64,000 bases of DNA, taken from NCBI RefSeq assembly GCF_000518705.1, contig NZ_KI912479.1, positions 124,001-188,000 on the forward strand, in the 5' to 3' direction. A program made the translations under genes and the position numbers. Position 1 is the first letter of the stretch. Every line of letters starts with the position of its first letter. The notes under the pieces were generated by a model. That model worked only from the letters and a program-made list of their open reading frames with translations. It was not told the origin of the DNA and ran no database searches. Positions 17,662 to 26,240 of this stretch are shown here, one piece after another. Origin of the DNA: Shewanella colwelliana ATCC 39565 (GTDB lineage Bacteria; Pseudomonadota; Gammaproteobacteria; Enterobacterales; Shewanellaceae).

Positions 17662-18369
17662 ATGAATTTGAAGATTGCTATTTATCGCTATAATCCTGAT
17701 GTAGACACTAAGCCTTACATGAAGGATTATACGTTGGAAGTTGCTGAAGGTACCGATATGATGGTGCTTGACGTATTGATGCTGCTAAAAGAGCAAGATC
17801 CAACGTTGGCTTTCCGCCGTTCATGCCGTGAAGGTGTGTGTGGTAGTGATGGCGTCAACATGAATGGTAAAAACGGTTTAGCGTGTATCACCCCAATTTC
17901 GACCTTTAAAGGTAAGAAAATGGAGATCCGCCCGCTACCTGGCATGCCTGTTGTGCGCGACTTGATTGTAGATTTAACGCAATTCTACAAGCAGTACGAA
18001 AAAATTAAGCCTTTCTTGATTAATGATGAAAAAACGCCAGCGCGTGAGCATCTGCAATCACCAGAAGAGCGTGCACACTTAGATGGACTCTATGAGTGTA
18101 TTATGTGTGCTTGTTGTTCAACGGCTTGCCCATCATTTTGGTGGAACCCTGATAAGTTCGTTGGTCCAAGTGGCTTATTACATGCTTATCGATTCCTTAT
18201 CGATAGCCGTGATACCGCAACGGAAGAGCGTTTATCTGAGCTAGATGATGCCTATAGCGTATTTCGCTGTCACGGTATCATGAACTGTGTGGATGTATGT
18301 CCTAAGGGACTTAACCCAACTAAAGCGATTGGACATATTAAGTCTATGTTGCTGAAGAGAGCAGTTTAA
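17662..18369 (+). CDS. sdhB: Succinate dehydrogenase iron-sulfur subunit SdhB
   Basis: A 235-residue subunit with three iron-sulfur centres. The 2Fe-2S ligands are in SCREGVCGSDGVNMNG, the 4Fe-4S and 3Fe-4S ligands in CIMCACCSTACPSFWW and CHGIMNCVDVCPKG. I start it at the ATG at 17662, with AGGA 8 bases upstream, not at in-frame codons inside sdhA. It is last in sdhCDAB; a terminator follows. Confidence 0.97.
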   Translation: MNLKIAIYRYNPDVDTKPYMKDYTLEVAEGTDMMVLDVLMLLKEQDPTLAFRRSCREGVCGSDGVNMNGKNGLACITPISTFKGKKMEIRPLPGMPVVRDLIVDLTQFYKQYEKIKPFLINDEKTPAREHLQSPEERAHLDGLYECIMCACCSTACPSFWWNPDKFVGPSGLLHAYRFLIDSRDTATEERLSELDDAYSVFRCHGIMNCVDVCPKGLNPTKAIGHIKSMLLKRAV

Positions 18370-18412
18370 ATGCAACAAAATGAGCTGATTTTAATAATTA
18401 TATAGCTCAGTG

Positions 18413-18447
18413 AGAGTCACTTCTTCTGTAAGAGAAGTGGCTCTTTT
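18413..18447 (+). terminator. Terminator between sdhB and sucA
   Basis: A 12-bp stem with one G-U pair (AGAGTCACTTCT / AGAAGTGGCTCT) followed by TTTT. It separates sdhCDAB from sucA. In E. coli there is read-through between these units, and this may also be so here. Confidence 0.72.
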
Positions 18448-18583
18448 GTGTAATGGAACTACAATGTGCCGTGAAATCTGGACTCTAGGGGCGGCAGATA
18501 TTTTGCAATTGCAGTGCGTTTAACTGGGATTGCATTTTTAAGACTTTGGCTAAACACGTGTATAAAGTTTGAAAGGAATAGAA

Positions 18584-21406
18584 ATGCACCAAGGCATCAT
18601 GAAAGCCTGGCTCGACTCGTCTCACCTAAGTGGTGCGAATTCGACCTATGTAGAAGAGATGTATGAAGCCTATCAAGAGGACCCTCAGTCAGTTTCTGAT
18701 GACTGGCGAGCGGTGTTTGATAACCTCCCACATGCCAACGGTGCAACAGCAGATGTGCCCGAAGCTGCCCACTCTAAAGTACGTGAATATTTTCGTAGTT
18801 TAGCGTTAGAAGGCCGTCATAAGAGTGCAACTCGAATGACCGACCCTGACGTAGATGCTAAGCAAGTTAAAGTTCTTCAGATGATTAACGCCCACCGTTT
18901 CCGTGGTCACCAGAATGCTAATCTGGATCCCCTCGGTTTATGGAAGCGTGAAGCTGTCTCTGAATTGGACCCTGCCTTCCACGGCTTAACTAGCGAAGAT
19001 ATGGAGCGTGAATTCAATACGGGTTCCTTTGCGCACGGTGGTGACACCATGCAGCTAAGAGATCTCGTAAAAGCACTGAAGGCCACTTATTGTGGTTCAA
19101 TTGGTGCCGAATACATGCATATTACCGATACCGAAGAGAAACGTTGGATTCAGCAACGTTTGGAGCCATCCTTAGGTAGAGCCAATTACGATAAATCCGC
19201 TAAAACCCGTATTTTAGAAGGCCTTAACGCCGCAGAAGGTATGGAAAAATACCTCGGTGCTAAGTTCCCTGGCGCGAAGCGTTTCTCACTGGAAGGTGGT
19301 GATGCGTTAGTCCCTATGATGCGTGAAATTATCTATCGCGGTGGCGAAGCCGGGACTAAAGAGATTGTTGTGGGCATGGCTCACCGTGGTCGTCTTAACC
19401 TACTGGTCAACGTATTAGGTAAAAAACCATCAGAGTTATTTGATGAGTTTGCTGGTAAGCACAGCGACGTATTAAATGGTTCTGGTGACGTAAAGTATCA
19501 TCAAGGTTTCTCCTCTGATTTTGAAACGCCAGGCGGCAATGTTCATCTAGCGCTTGCGTTTAATCCATCTCACCTTGAAATTGTAAACCCTGTGGTCATG
19601 GGCTCTGTTCGCGCTCGCCTTGACCGTCGTGGTTGTGATACTGGCTTGCAAGTGATGCCAATTACCATTCATGGTGATAGTGCAATTGCGGGTCAAGGTA
19701 TTGTGCAAGAGACATTTAACATGTCTCAAACCCGAGCCTTTAAAGTTGGCGGTAGTATCCGAATCGTGGTTAACAACCAGGTTGGTTTTACGACCAACTT
19801 GACCGAAGATACTCGTTCAACTGAATACTGTACCGATATTGCTAAAATGGTACAGGCACCCATCTTCCACGTTAATGCTGATGACCCAGAAGCCGTCGCT
19901 TTTGTGGCGCAGGTGGCTGTTGATTACCGTAACACCTTTAAGCGTGATGTAGTCATTGATCTCGTTTGTTATCGCCGCCACGGCCATAACGAAGCTGATG
20001 AGCCAAGTGCAACACAGCCATTAATGTATGCAAAAATCAAGAAACACCCAACGCCGCGTAAGATCTATGCTGACCGTCTAATTGAAGAAAGCACCCTTGG
20101 TGCTGATGAAGTGACCTCGATGATCAATGATTATCGTGATGCACTCGATCAAGGAGATTGTGTCGTGAAAGAGTGGCGTCCAATGACACTGCATTCTGTA
20201 GACTGGACGCCTTATATCAATCGCGAATGGGATGAAGATTATCCGGCGGCAATGTCGCTTGAGCGTTTAGAAAACCTTGCGCAAAAGATCAGTTATGTGC
20301 CAGAAAATCATAAGTTGCAGTCTCGTGTTGCTAAGATCTATAAAGATCGTGTGTCAATGGCTAATGGCGAGAAACTGCTCGACTGGGGCTTTGCTGAAAC
20401 CTTAGCTTATGCATCGATTCTTGAAGATAAGAAACGCGTGCGTATTACTGGGCAAGATTCTGGTCGTGGTACTTTCTTTCATCGTCATGCCGTGCTGCAT
20501 AATCAAAACGATGCGACCGCTTATTTGCCTTTGCGTCAGGTAACGGACGATCAAGGCCCTATCGATATCTCTGACTCAGTGCTATCTGAAGCGTCGGTCT
20601 TGGCTTTTGAATACGGTTACGCGACAGCTGAACCCGGTGGTTTGACTATCTGGGAAGCGCAGTTTGGTGATTTTGCTAACTGTGCTCAGGTGGTTATTGA
20701 TCAGTTCTTATCGTCAGGTGAGCAGAAGTGGGGCAGATTGTGTGGCCTGACCATGCTATTACCTCATGGTTACGAGGGCCAAGGTCCTGAGCATTCAAGT
20801 GCGCGTCTAGAACGTTTCTTGCAACTGTGTGCAAACCACAATATGCAAGTTTGTGTGCCATCGACGCCAGCTCAGGTCTACCACATGTTGCGCCGTCAGG
20901 TCGTTAGACCAATGCGTCGCCCATTAGTCGTTATGTCACCTAAGTCTCTGTTGCGTCATCCATTAGCCGTATCTAGCTTGGAAGAACTTGCCTCTGGCAC
21001 CTTCCAAAACGTGATTGCTGAAATTGATGAGCAAGACACGAGTAAGGTTGATCGCGTTGTGTTCTGTAGCGGTAAGGTCTACTTCGAACTGCTTGAAAAA
21101 CGTCGTAAAGAGAACGTTACTAATGTTGCCCTAGTTCGTGTTGAGCAACTTTATCCGTTCCCGCATGAAGATATGGACAAGATCCTTGCCCAGTATCAGC
21201 ACGTTAAAGATTTTGTTTGGTGTCAGGAAGAGCCACAAAACCAGGGAGCTTGGTATTGTAGCCAGCACCACTTCTGGTCGGCAATCCCTGCAGGTGCACA
21301 GCTAACCTACGCCGGTCGTGAAGCATCTGCTGCACCGGCTTGTGGTTATCCAGGACTGCATGCCCAACAGCAAGAATCTTTAATTAATAGCGCATTAAAA
21401 CTGTAG
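18584..21406 (+). CDS. sucA: 2-oxoglutarate dehydrogenase E1 component SucA
   Basis: A 940-residue thiamine-diphosphate-dependent E1 subunit that decarboxylates 2-oxoglutarate and passes the succinyl group to SucB. I start at the ATG at 18584 (MHQGIMKAWLDSSHLSG), with AAGGAA 6 bases upstream; the earlier TTG lies in the ribosome site. The N-terminal SucB-binding segment, the AHRGRLNLLVNV motif, NNQVGFTT and the Glu-rich RRHGHNEADEP segment are all present. Lpd (E3) is not in the window. Confidence 0.97.
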   Translation: MHQGIMKAWLDSSHLSGANSTYVEEMYEAYQEDPQSVSDDWRAVFDNLPHANGATADVPEAAHSKVREYFRSLALEGRHKSATRMTDPDVDAKQVKVLQMINAHRFRGHQNANLDPLGLWKREAVSELDPAFHGLTSEDMEREFNTGSFAHGGDTMQLRDLVKALKATYCGSIGAEYMHITDTEEKRWIQQRLEPSLGRANYDKSAKTRILEGLNAAEGMEKYLGAKFPGAKRFSLEGGDALVPMMREIIYRGGEAGTKEIVVGMAHRGRLNLLVNVLGKKPSELFDEFAGKHSDVLNGSGDVKYHQGFSSDFETPGGNVHLALAFNPSHLEIVNPVVMGSVRARLDRRGCDTGLQVMPITIHGDSAIAGQGIVQETFNMSQTRAFKVGGSIRIVVNNQVGFTTNLTEDTRSTEYCTDIAKMVQAPIFHVNADDPEAVAFVAQVAVDYRNTFKRDVVIDLVCYRRHGHNEADEPSATQPLMYAKIKKHPTPRKIYADRLIEESTLGADEVTSMINDYRDALDQGDCVVKEWRPMTLHSVDWTPYINREWDEDYPAAMSLERLENLAQKISYVPENHKLQSRVAKIYKDRVSMANGEKLLDWGFAETLAYASILEDKKRVRITGQDSGRGTFFHRHAVLHNQNDATAYLPLRQVTDDQGPIDISDSVLSEASVLAFEYGYATAEPGGLTIWEAQFGDFANCAQVVIDQFLSSGEQKWGRLCGLTMLLPHGYEGQGPEHSSARLERFLQLCANHNMQVCVPSTPAQVYHMLRRQVVRPMRRPLVVMSPKSLLRHPLAVSSLEELASGTFQNVIAEIDEQDTSKVDRVVFCSGKVYFELLEKRRKENVTNVALVRVEQLYPFPHEDMDKILAQYQHVKDFVWCQEEPQNQGAWYCSQHHFWSAIPAGAQLTYAGREASAAPACGYPGLHAQQQESLINSALKL

Positions 21407-21438
21407 TAATAGACAATTTATAAAAAGGATAGTGATCC

Positions 21439-22629
21439 ATGAGTATCGAAATCAAGGTACCCGTACTGCCAGAATCTGTTGCTGATGCAACTATTGCCAC
21501 TTGGCATGTTAAGGCTGGCGAACAAGTTTCTCGCGATCAGAACCTAGTTGATATCGAAACAGATAAAGTTGTTCTCGAAGTGGTTGCGCCAGAAGATGGT
21601 TCAATCGTAGAGTTTCTTGCTGAAGAAGGTGACACCGTTCTGGGTGAAGCTGTGATCGCTAAATTTGTAGCGGGTGCGGTTGCTGGCCAGGAAGTGTCTA
21701 AAGCTGAAGCTGAAGCTGCAGCGCCTCAAGACGCGGCTAGCGATGAGTCTAATGATGCGCTAAGTCCATCTGTACGTCGTTTGATTGCTGAACATAATGT
21801 TGATGCATCAAAGCTTAAAGGTACTGGTGTTGGCGGACGTATCACGAAAGAAGATGTTGAAGCGTTCGTTAAATCAGCGCCTGCAGCGAAGCCCGCTGCA
21901 GCCCCTGCGGTCGTAGCGCCACTAGGTGAGCGTAGTCAAAAGCGTGTACCAATGACGCGTCTACGTAAGACTATTGCTAATCGTCTACTTGAAGCGAAGA
22001 ACTCAACAGCTATGTTGACCACCTTCAACGAAGTGAACATGAAGCCAATCATGGACATTCGTAAGCAATATCAAGAAGTGTTTGAAAAGCGTCACGGCAT
22101 TCGCCTAGGTTTCATGTCTTTCTACGTGAAGGCGGTGACTGAAGCCCTTAAGCGTTTCCCTGAAGTGAATGCATCAATTGATGGCGATGATATTGTTTAT
22201 CACAACTATTTTGATGTGAGTATCGCAGTATCTACCCCTCGTGGTCTAGTTACTCCAGTACTGCGTGATACTGACACAATGAGCCTAGCTGATATTGAGC
22301 GTAATGTACGTGAACTCGCTATTAAAGGCCGCGATGGTAAGTTGACCGTTGATGATATGACGGGTGGTAACTTCACCGTGACTAACGGTGGCGTGTTTGG
22401 CTCACTCATGTCTACGCCAATCCTTAACTTGCCACAGAGCGCGATTTTAGGCATGCATGCCATCAAAGATCGCCCAATGGCAGTTAATGGTCAGGTAGAA
22501 ATTCTGCCTATGATGTACCTAGCACTGTCTTATGACCACCGTATTATCGATGGTCGTGAGTCTGTTGGCTTCTTGGTTGCCATTAAGGACTTCCTCGAAG
22601 ACCCAACTCGTCTACTACTCGACCTGTAA
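21439..22629 (+). CDS. sucB: 2-oxoglutarate dehydrogenase E2, dihydrolipoyl succinyltransferase SucB
   Basis: A 396-residue E2 core. A lipoyl domain with Lys43 in ETDKVVLEV is followed by an Ala/Glu-rich linker, a peripheral-subunit-binding domain (about 108-145, LSPSVRRLIAEH) and a second Ala/Pro linker. The acyltransferase domain ends with the catalytic SYDHRIIDGRE near 365. It is 32 bases after sucA, with AAAAGGA as ribosome site. Confidence 0.97.
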   Translation: MSIEIKVPVLPESVADATIATWHVKAGEQVSRDQNLVDIETDKVVLEVVAPEDGSIVEFLAEEGDTVLGEAVIAKFVAGAVAGQEVSKAEAEAAAPQDAASDESNDALSPSVRRLIAEHNVDASKLKGTGVGGRITKEDVEAFVKSAPAAKPAAAPAVVAPLGERSQKRVPMTRLRKTIANRLLEAKNSTAMLTTFNEVNMKPIMDIRKQYQEVFEKRHGIRLGFMSFYVKAVTEALKRFPEVNASIDGDDIVYHNYFDVSIAVSTPRGLVTPVLRDTDTMSLADIERNVRELAIKGRDGKLTVDDMTGGNFTVTNGGVFGSLMSTPILNLPQSAILGMHAIKDRPMAVNGQVEILPMMYLALSYDHRIIDGRESVGFLVAIKDFLEDPTRLLLDL

Positions 22630-22643
22630 GACGACGTTGATTC

Positions 22644-22668
22644 AATGCCTATCAATTTGATAGGCATT
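22644..22668 (+). other. Perfect hairpin between sucB and sucC
   Basis: ATGCCTATCAA and TTGATAGGCAT lie on either side of a single base, 15 bases after the sucB stop. There is no T-run, so it is more likely an RNA-processing or stability element, or an attenuating stem, than a terminator. It could set different amounts of sucAB and sucCD message. Confidence 0.6.
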
Positions 22669-22730
22669 ACCCTCGCTACTGGCTCTGATGAGCTGGTTGG
22701 ATTTGATAAGAAGTATACGGATAGATCATC

Positions 22731-23897
22731 ATGAATTTGCATGAGTATCAGGCAAAATCCCTATTTGCCGAATATGGTTTACCAGTGTCAGAAGGTTTTG
22801 CATGTGACACCCCTCAAGAAGCGGTAGAAGCAGCAGGCCATATTGGCGGAAATATGTGGGTTGTTAAGTGTCAAGTACACGCAGGCGGCCGTGGTAAAGC
22901 AGGTGGCGTTAAAGTTACCGGCGATAAAGAAGAGATCAGAGCATTCGCTGAAAATTGGTTAGGTAAGAACTTAGTGACTTACCAAACTGATGAGAAAGGT
23001 CAGCCAGTTGCTAAAATTTTAGTAGAAAGCTGCACTGATATCGCTAACGAACTTTATCTTGGTGCCGTTGTAGACCGTGCGACGCGTCGTGTTGTGTTCA
23101 TGGCATCAACTGAAGGTGGTGTTGAGATTGAGACTGTGGCTGAAGAAACGCCGGAGTTGATTCACAAAGCAATTATCGACCCTTTGACTGGTCCTCAACC
23201 ATACCAAGCTCGTGATCTTGGCTTCAAGTTGGGTCTAAACCCAACTCAAATGAAGCAGTTCACTAAAGTGTTCATGGGTCTTGCTAAGATGTTTAACGAC
23301 CATGATTTCGCACTGCTAGAGATCAACCCACTTGTTATCACGACCGAAGGCAATATTCACTGTCTAGACGGTAAGATCGGTATCGATGGCAATGCGTTGT
23401 TCCGTCAACCAAAAATCCGTGATATGCACGATCCATCACAAGATGATGCTCGTGAAGCACATGCGGCTAAATTTGAGCTTAACTACGTTGCTCTAGATGG
23501 TAACGTGGGTTGTATGGTTAACGGTGCAGGCCTAGCAATGGGTACCATGGACATCGTAAACCTGCACGGCGGCAAGCCAGCTAACTTCCTAGACGTAGGC
23601 GGTGGAGCAACTAAAGAGCGCGTAGCTGAAGCATTTAAGATCATTCTTTCTGACGACAATGTTAAAGCTGTTCTTGTGAACATCTTTGGTGGCATCGTAC
23701 GTTGTGACATGATCGCTGAAGGCATCATTGGCGCTGTCAAAGAAGTGGGTGTTGAAGTGCCAGTTGTTGTACGTCTTGAAGGTACTAACGCAGATCTCGG
23801 TCGCGAAGTATTGGCTAACTCTGGTCTTGACATTATTGCAGCGGAGTCACTTACTGATGCTGCGGTTAAAGTTGTTGCTGCTGCGGAGGGCAAATAA
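22731..23897 (+). CDS. sucC: Succinyl-CoA ligase (ADP-forming) beta subunit SucC
   Basis: A 388-residue ATP-grasp beta subunit, the same length as in E. coli. It begins MNLHEYQAK and has VHAGGRGKAGGVK, EINPLV and the GGIVRCD and VRLEGTN motifs. With SucD it converts succinyl-CoA to succinate with ATP formation. Its stop overlaps the sucD start by one base (TAATG). Confidence 0.97.
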   Translation: MNLHEYQAKSLFAEYGLPVSEGFACDTPQEAVEAAGHIGGNMWVVKCQVHAGGRGKAGGVKVTGDKEEIRAFAENWLGKNLVTYQTDEKGQPVAKILVESCTDIANELYLGAVVDRATRRVVFMASTEGGVEIETVAEETPELIHKAIIDPLTGPQPYQARDLGFKLGLNPTQMKQFTKVFMGLAKMFNDHDFALLEINPLVITTEGNIHCLDGKIGIDGNALFRQPKIRDMHDPSQDDAREAHAAKFELNYVALDGNVGCMVNGAGLAMGTMDIVNLHGGKPANFLDVGGGATKERVAEAFKIILSDDNVKAVLVNIFGGIVRCDMIAEGIIGAVKEVGVEVPVVVRLEGTNADLGREVLANSGLDIIAAESLTDAAVKVVAAAEGK

Positions 23898-24769
23898 TGT
23901 CTGTATTAATCAATAAAGATACCAAAGTTATCTGTCAAGGTTTCACTGGTGGTCAAGGTACTTTCCATTCAGAACAAGCTATTGCTTATGGCACAAAAAT
24001 GGTTGGTGGTGTATCTCCTGGAAAAGGTGGTCAAGTTCACTTAGGTCTTCCAGTATTTAATACTGTAAAAGATGCCGTGGCTGAAACTGGCGCAACAGCG
24101 ACAGTTATCTATGTACCAGCACCTTTTTGTAAAGATGCCATTCTTGAAGCTATCGACGGTGGCATTGAGCTAATCGTATGTATTACTGAAGGTATTCCTA
24201 CTCTGGATATGCTTGAAGTTAAAGTTAAGCTTGAAGAAACAGGCGTTCGCATGATCGGTCCTAACTGCCCAGGTGTTATCACCCCGGGTGAATGTAAGAT
24301 TGGTATCATGCCTGGTCACATCCACAAGCCTGGTAAAGTAGGTATTGTTTCTCGCTCTGGTACTTTGACGTACGAAGCGGTTAAGCAAACTACCGATGAA
24401 GGTTTCGGCCAATCAACATGTGTTGGTATCGGTGGCGACCCAATTCCTGGTACTAACTTCATCGACGTATTGGAAATGTTCCAAAACGATCCACAAACTG
24501 AAGCAATCGTTATGATTGGTGAGATCGGTGGTACTGCTGAAGAAGAAGCGGCTGAGTTCATCAAAGCTAACGTGACTAAGCCTGTTGTATCTTACATTGC
24601 TGGTGTGACTGCACCAGAAGGTAAGCGCATGGGTCACGCTGGTGCGATCATTGCTGGCGGTAAAGGTACTGCAGAAGATAAGTTTGCCGCACTAGAAGCA
24701 GCAGGCGTAACGACAGTTCGTTCACTTGCAGATATTGGCAGTGCACTACGTACTAAGACGGGTTGGTAA
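23897..24769 (+). CDS. sucD: Succinyl-CoA ligase (ADP-forming) alpha subunit SucD
   Basis: A 290-residue CoA-binding alpha subunit. GFTGGQGTFHSEQA is the CoA-binding loop, and the His phosphorylated during catalysis is in KRMGHAGAII near residue 246. Coupled to sucC by a TAATG overlap and followed by a strong terminator, it closes the TCA block. Confidence 0.97.
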   Translation: MSVLINKDTKVICQGFTGGQGTFHSEQAIAYGTKMVGGVSPGKGGQVHLGLPVFNTVKDAVAETGATATVIYVPAPFCKDAILEAIDGGIELIVCITEGIPTLDMLEVKVKLEETGVRMIGPNCPGVITPGECKIGIMPGHIHKPGKVGIVSRSGTLTYEAVKQTTDEGFGQSTCVGIGGDPIPGTNFIDVLEMFQNDPQTEAIVMIGEIGGTAEEEAAEFIKANVTKPVVSYIAGVTAPEGKRMGHAGAIIAGGKGTAEDKFAALEAAGVTTVRSLADIGSALRTKTGW

Positions 24770-24785
24770 TTTTTTCCAACCAGTT

Positions 24786-24812
24786 AAAAAGGCGCCTTAG
24801 GGCGCCTTTTTT
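24786..24812 (+). terminator. Terminator of sucCD
   Basis: Stem AAAAAGGCGCC / GGCGCCTTTTT with loop TTAG, ending in six T, 17 bases after sucD. Confidence 0.9.
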
Positions 24813-25028
24813 ATTGGATTAAAAACGGCATTTTTGCCAAGCCCCAATTTTGTTCATCGTTTTTGCCAATTTTTCGTTAGCATTACCCCCAGGGTTAATG
24901 ACTTTGCTAACTTTGATATCAAATGCGTATATCACTTATAGATATTATTCATTATCGCGACTACGCCGTGAGAGGGATAATCCTTTATCGAGTCGTGATG
25001 ACTTTTACACTTCAGCTAAGGGACATCG

Positions 25029-26183
25029 ATGAATTACGCTACAAAAAAGCTCTTGCTTTCAATCACTATTGTATTGGGTTCCAGTGCAATGGTTGCAAAT
25101 GTTTCCGCTGCTGGCTTAAGCCTATCTCAGCTGGCAACTGCTGAAAGTATTGGGACAGCAGGTGTTGCGAATGTCACCAACAACCGCGATGCATCGGCAG
25201 TGATGGCCAATCCAGCTGGGCTAAGAGGCATTAGCAATAGTAGTATCATGATCGGTGTTCAATACTTAGATGTTGAGTCTGATTTTACAGGCAATAGTGC
25301 AGGGCGACCGCATGAGAGAACCACTGGTGAAGCGGGACAATTTACCCCAAACCTCTCCTATGGTAAACGCCTTGATGATAGTTGGGTTGTCGGCATGGGC
25401 GTACACGCCCCTGGTGGACTGGGACTTAGCTACGATAATGGTGTGGCCGGAGGTCCATTAAATATCATCAATGACAATAACATTGCCATTGTCAACTTAA
25501 CGACATCTTTGGCCTACCAAGCTAATGACAGCTGGTCATTAGGTGCGTCTATCATTGCCCAGTATGCGGAAGTTGAGATCGATCTGTTTCAGGGCACTGA
25601 TAAGGCGAGCAGTCTTGTTGGTGATAACTGGGCACCATCTTTTGCGTTAGGGGCGATGTATCACTTGTCGGAGAAGACTCATTTGGGTTTGACCTATAAC
25701 TATGGGGCTAAACATAATTTAGACTTAACGAGTCAAGTTATCTCGCCTCAGGCGATTGATGTTAACTGGCCACAATCTGTTGATATGGGGATGGCGCATC
25801 AATTGAACGCTGCCGTAACGTTAATGGTGAGTGGTAATTGGCAGCAATGGAGCGAGTACGATGAGCGATACAGCGACACATGGGGTGGTGGTGTTGCACT
25901 CAGTTACGAGTTAACGAAGTGGACCTTGCAAGCGGGAATGAGCTTGGATAGCAGTCCCTTGACTGCTGAAAGTCGCGATGTATTGCTACCGCTTGATAAG
26001 CAATGGCGAGTAGGTATCGGTGCTGTGAAGAGATTGAAAACAGGCAGTGAGCTTGGCCTTGCCTACCAGTATCAGTCATTAGGAGATGGCGAGATAACAG
26101 GTAATGCACTGAACCCGATACAGCCGTCTGGCTACTACAGCAATAATCGGCTTCATTTTGTTGGGCTGTCATTAAGCTTTTAA
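25029..26183 (+). CDS. FadL/OmpP1/TodX-type outer membrane transport protein
   Basis: A 384-residue outer membrane barrel. It has a signal peptide (cleavage probably after NVSAAG or VSA), then the FadL-type N-terminal hatch with SIGTAGVANVT and SAVMANPAGL, and it ends in a C-terminal Phe (LSLSF), the usual signal for barrel assembly. FadL homologues bring long-chain fatty acids or aromatic hydrophobic compounds across the outer membrane. AAGGGA lies 6 bases before the ATG. It stands alone between terminators. Confidence 0.88.
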   Translation: MNYATKKLLLSITIVLGSSAMVANVSAAGLSLSQLATAESIGTAGVANVTNNRDASAVMANPAGLRGISNSSIMIGVQYLDVESDFTGNSAGRPHERTTGEAGQFTPNLSYGKRLDDSWVVGMGVHAPGGLGLSYDNGVAGGPLNIINDNNIAIVNLTTSLAYQANDSWSLGASIIAQYAEVEIDLFQGTDKASSLVGDNWAPSFALGAMYHLSEKTHLGLTYNYGAKHNLDLTSQVISPQAIDVNWPQSVDMGMAHQLNAAVTLMVSGNWQQWSEYDERYSDTWGGGVALSYELTKWTLQAGMSLDSSPLTAESRDVLLPLDKQWRVGIGAVKRLKTGSELGLAYQYQSLGDGEITGNALNPIQPSGYYSNNRLHFVGLSLSF

Positions 26184-26240
26184 CTCACTATTGCAAAGGC
26201 TCACGCTAGCCCAGTACGATAAGCGCGCCAATACCTAGTA

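Noticed and set aside
24938..24956. Fur-box-like sequence upstream of the FadL-type gene
   Set aside because: Only the right half (CATTATC) is good; about 12 of 19 positions match in an AT-rich region, and a FadL protein is not an obvious Fur target.
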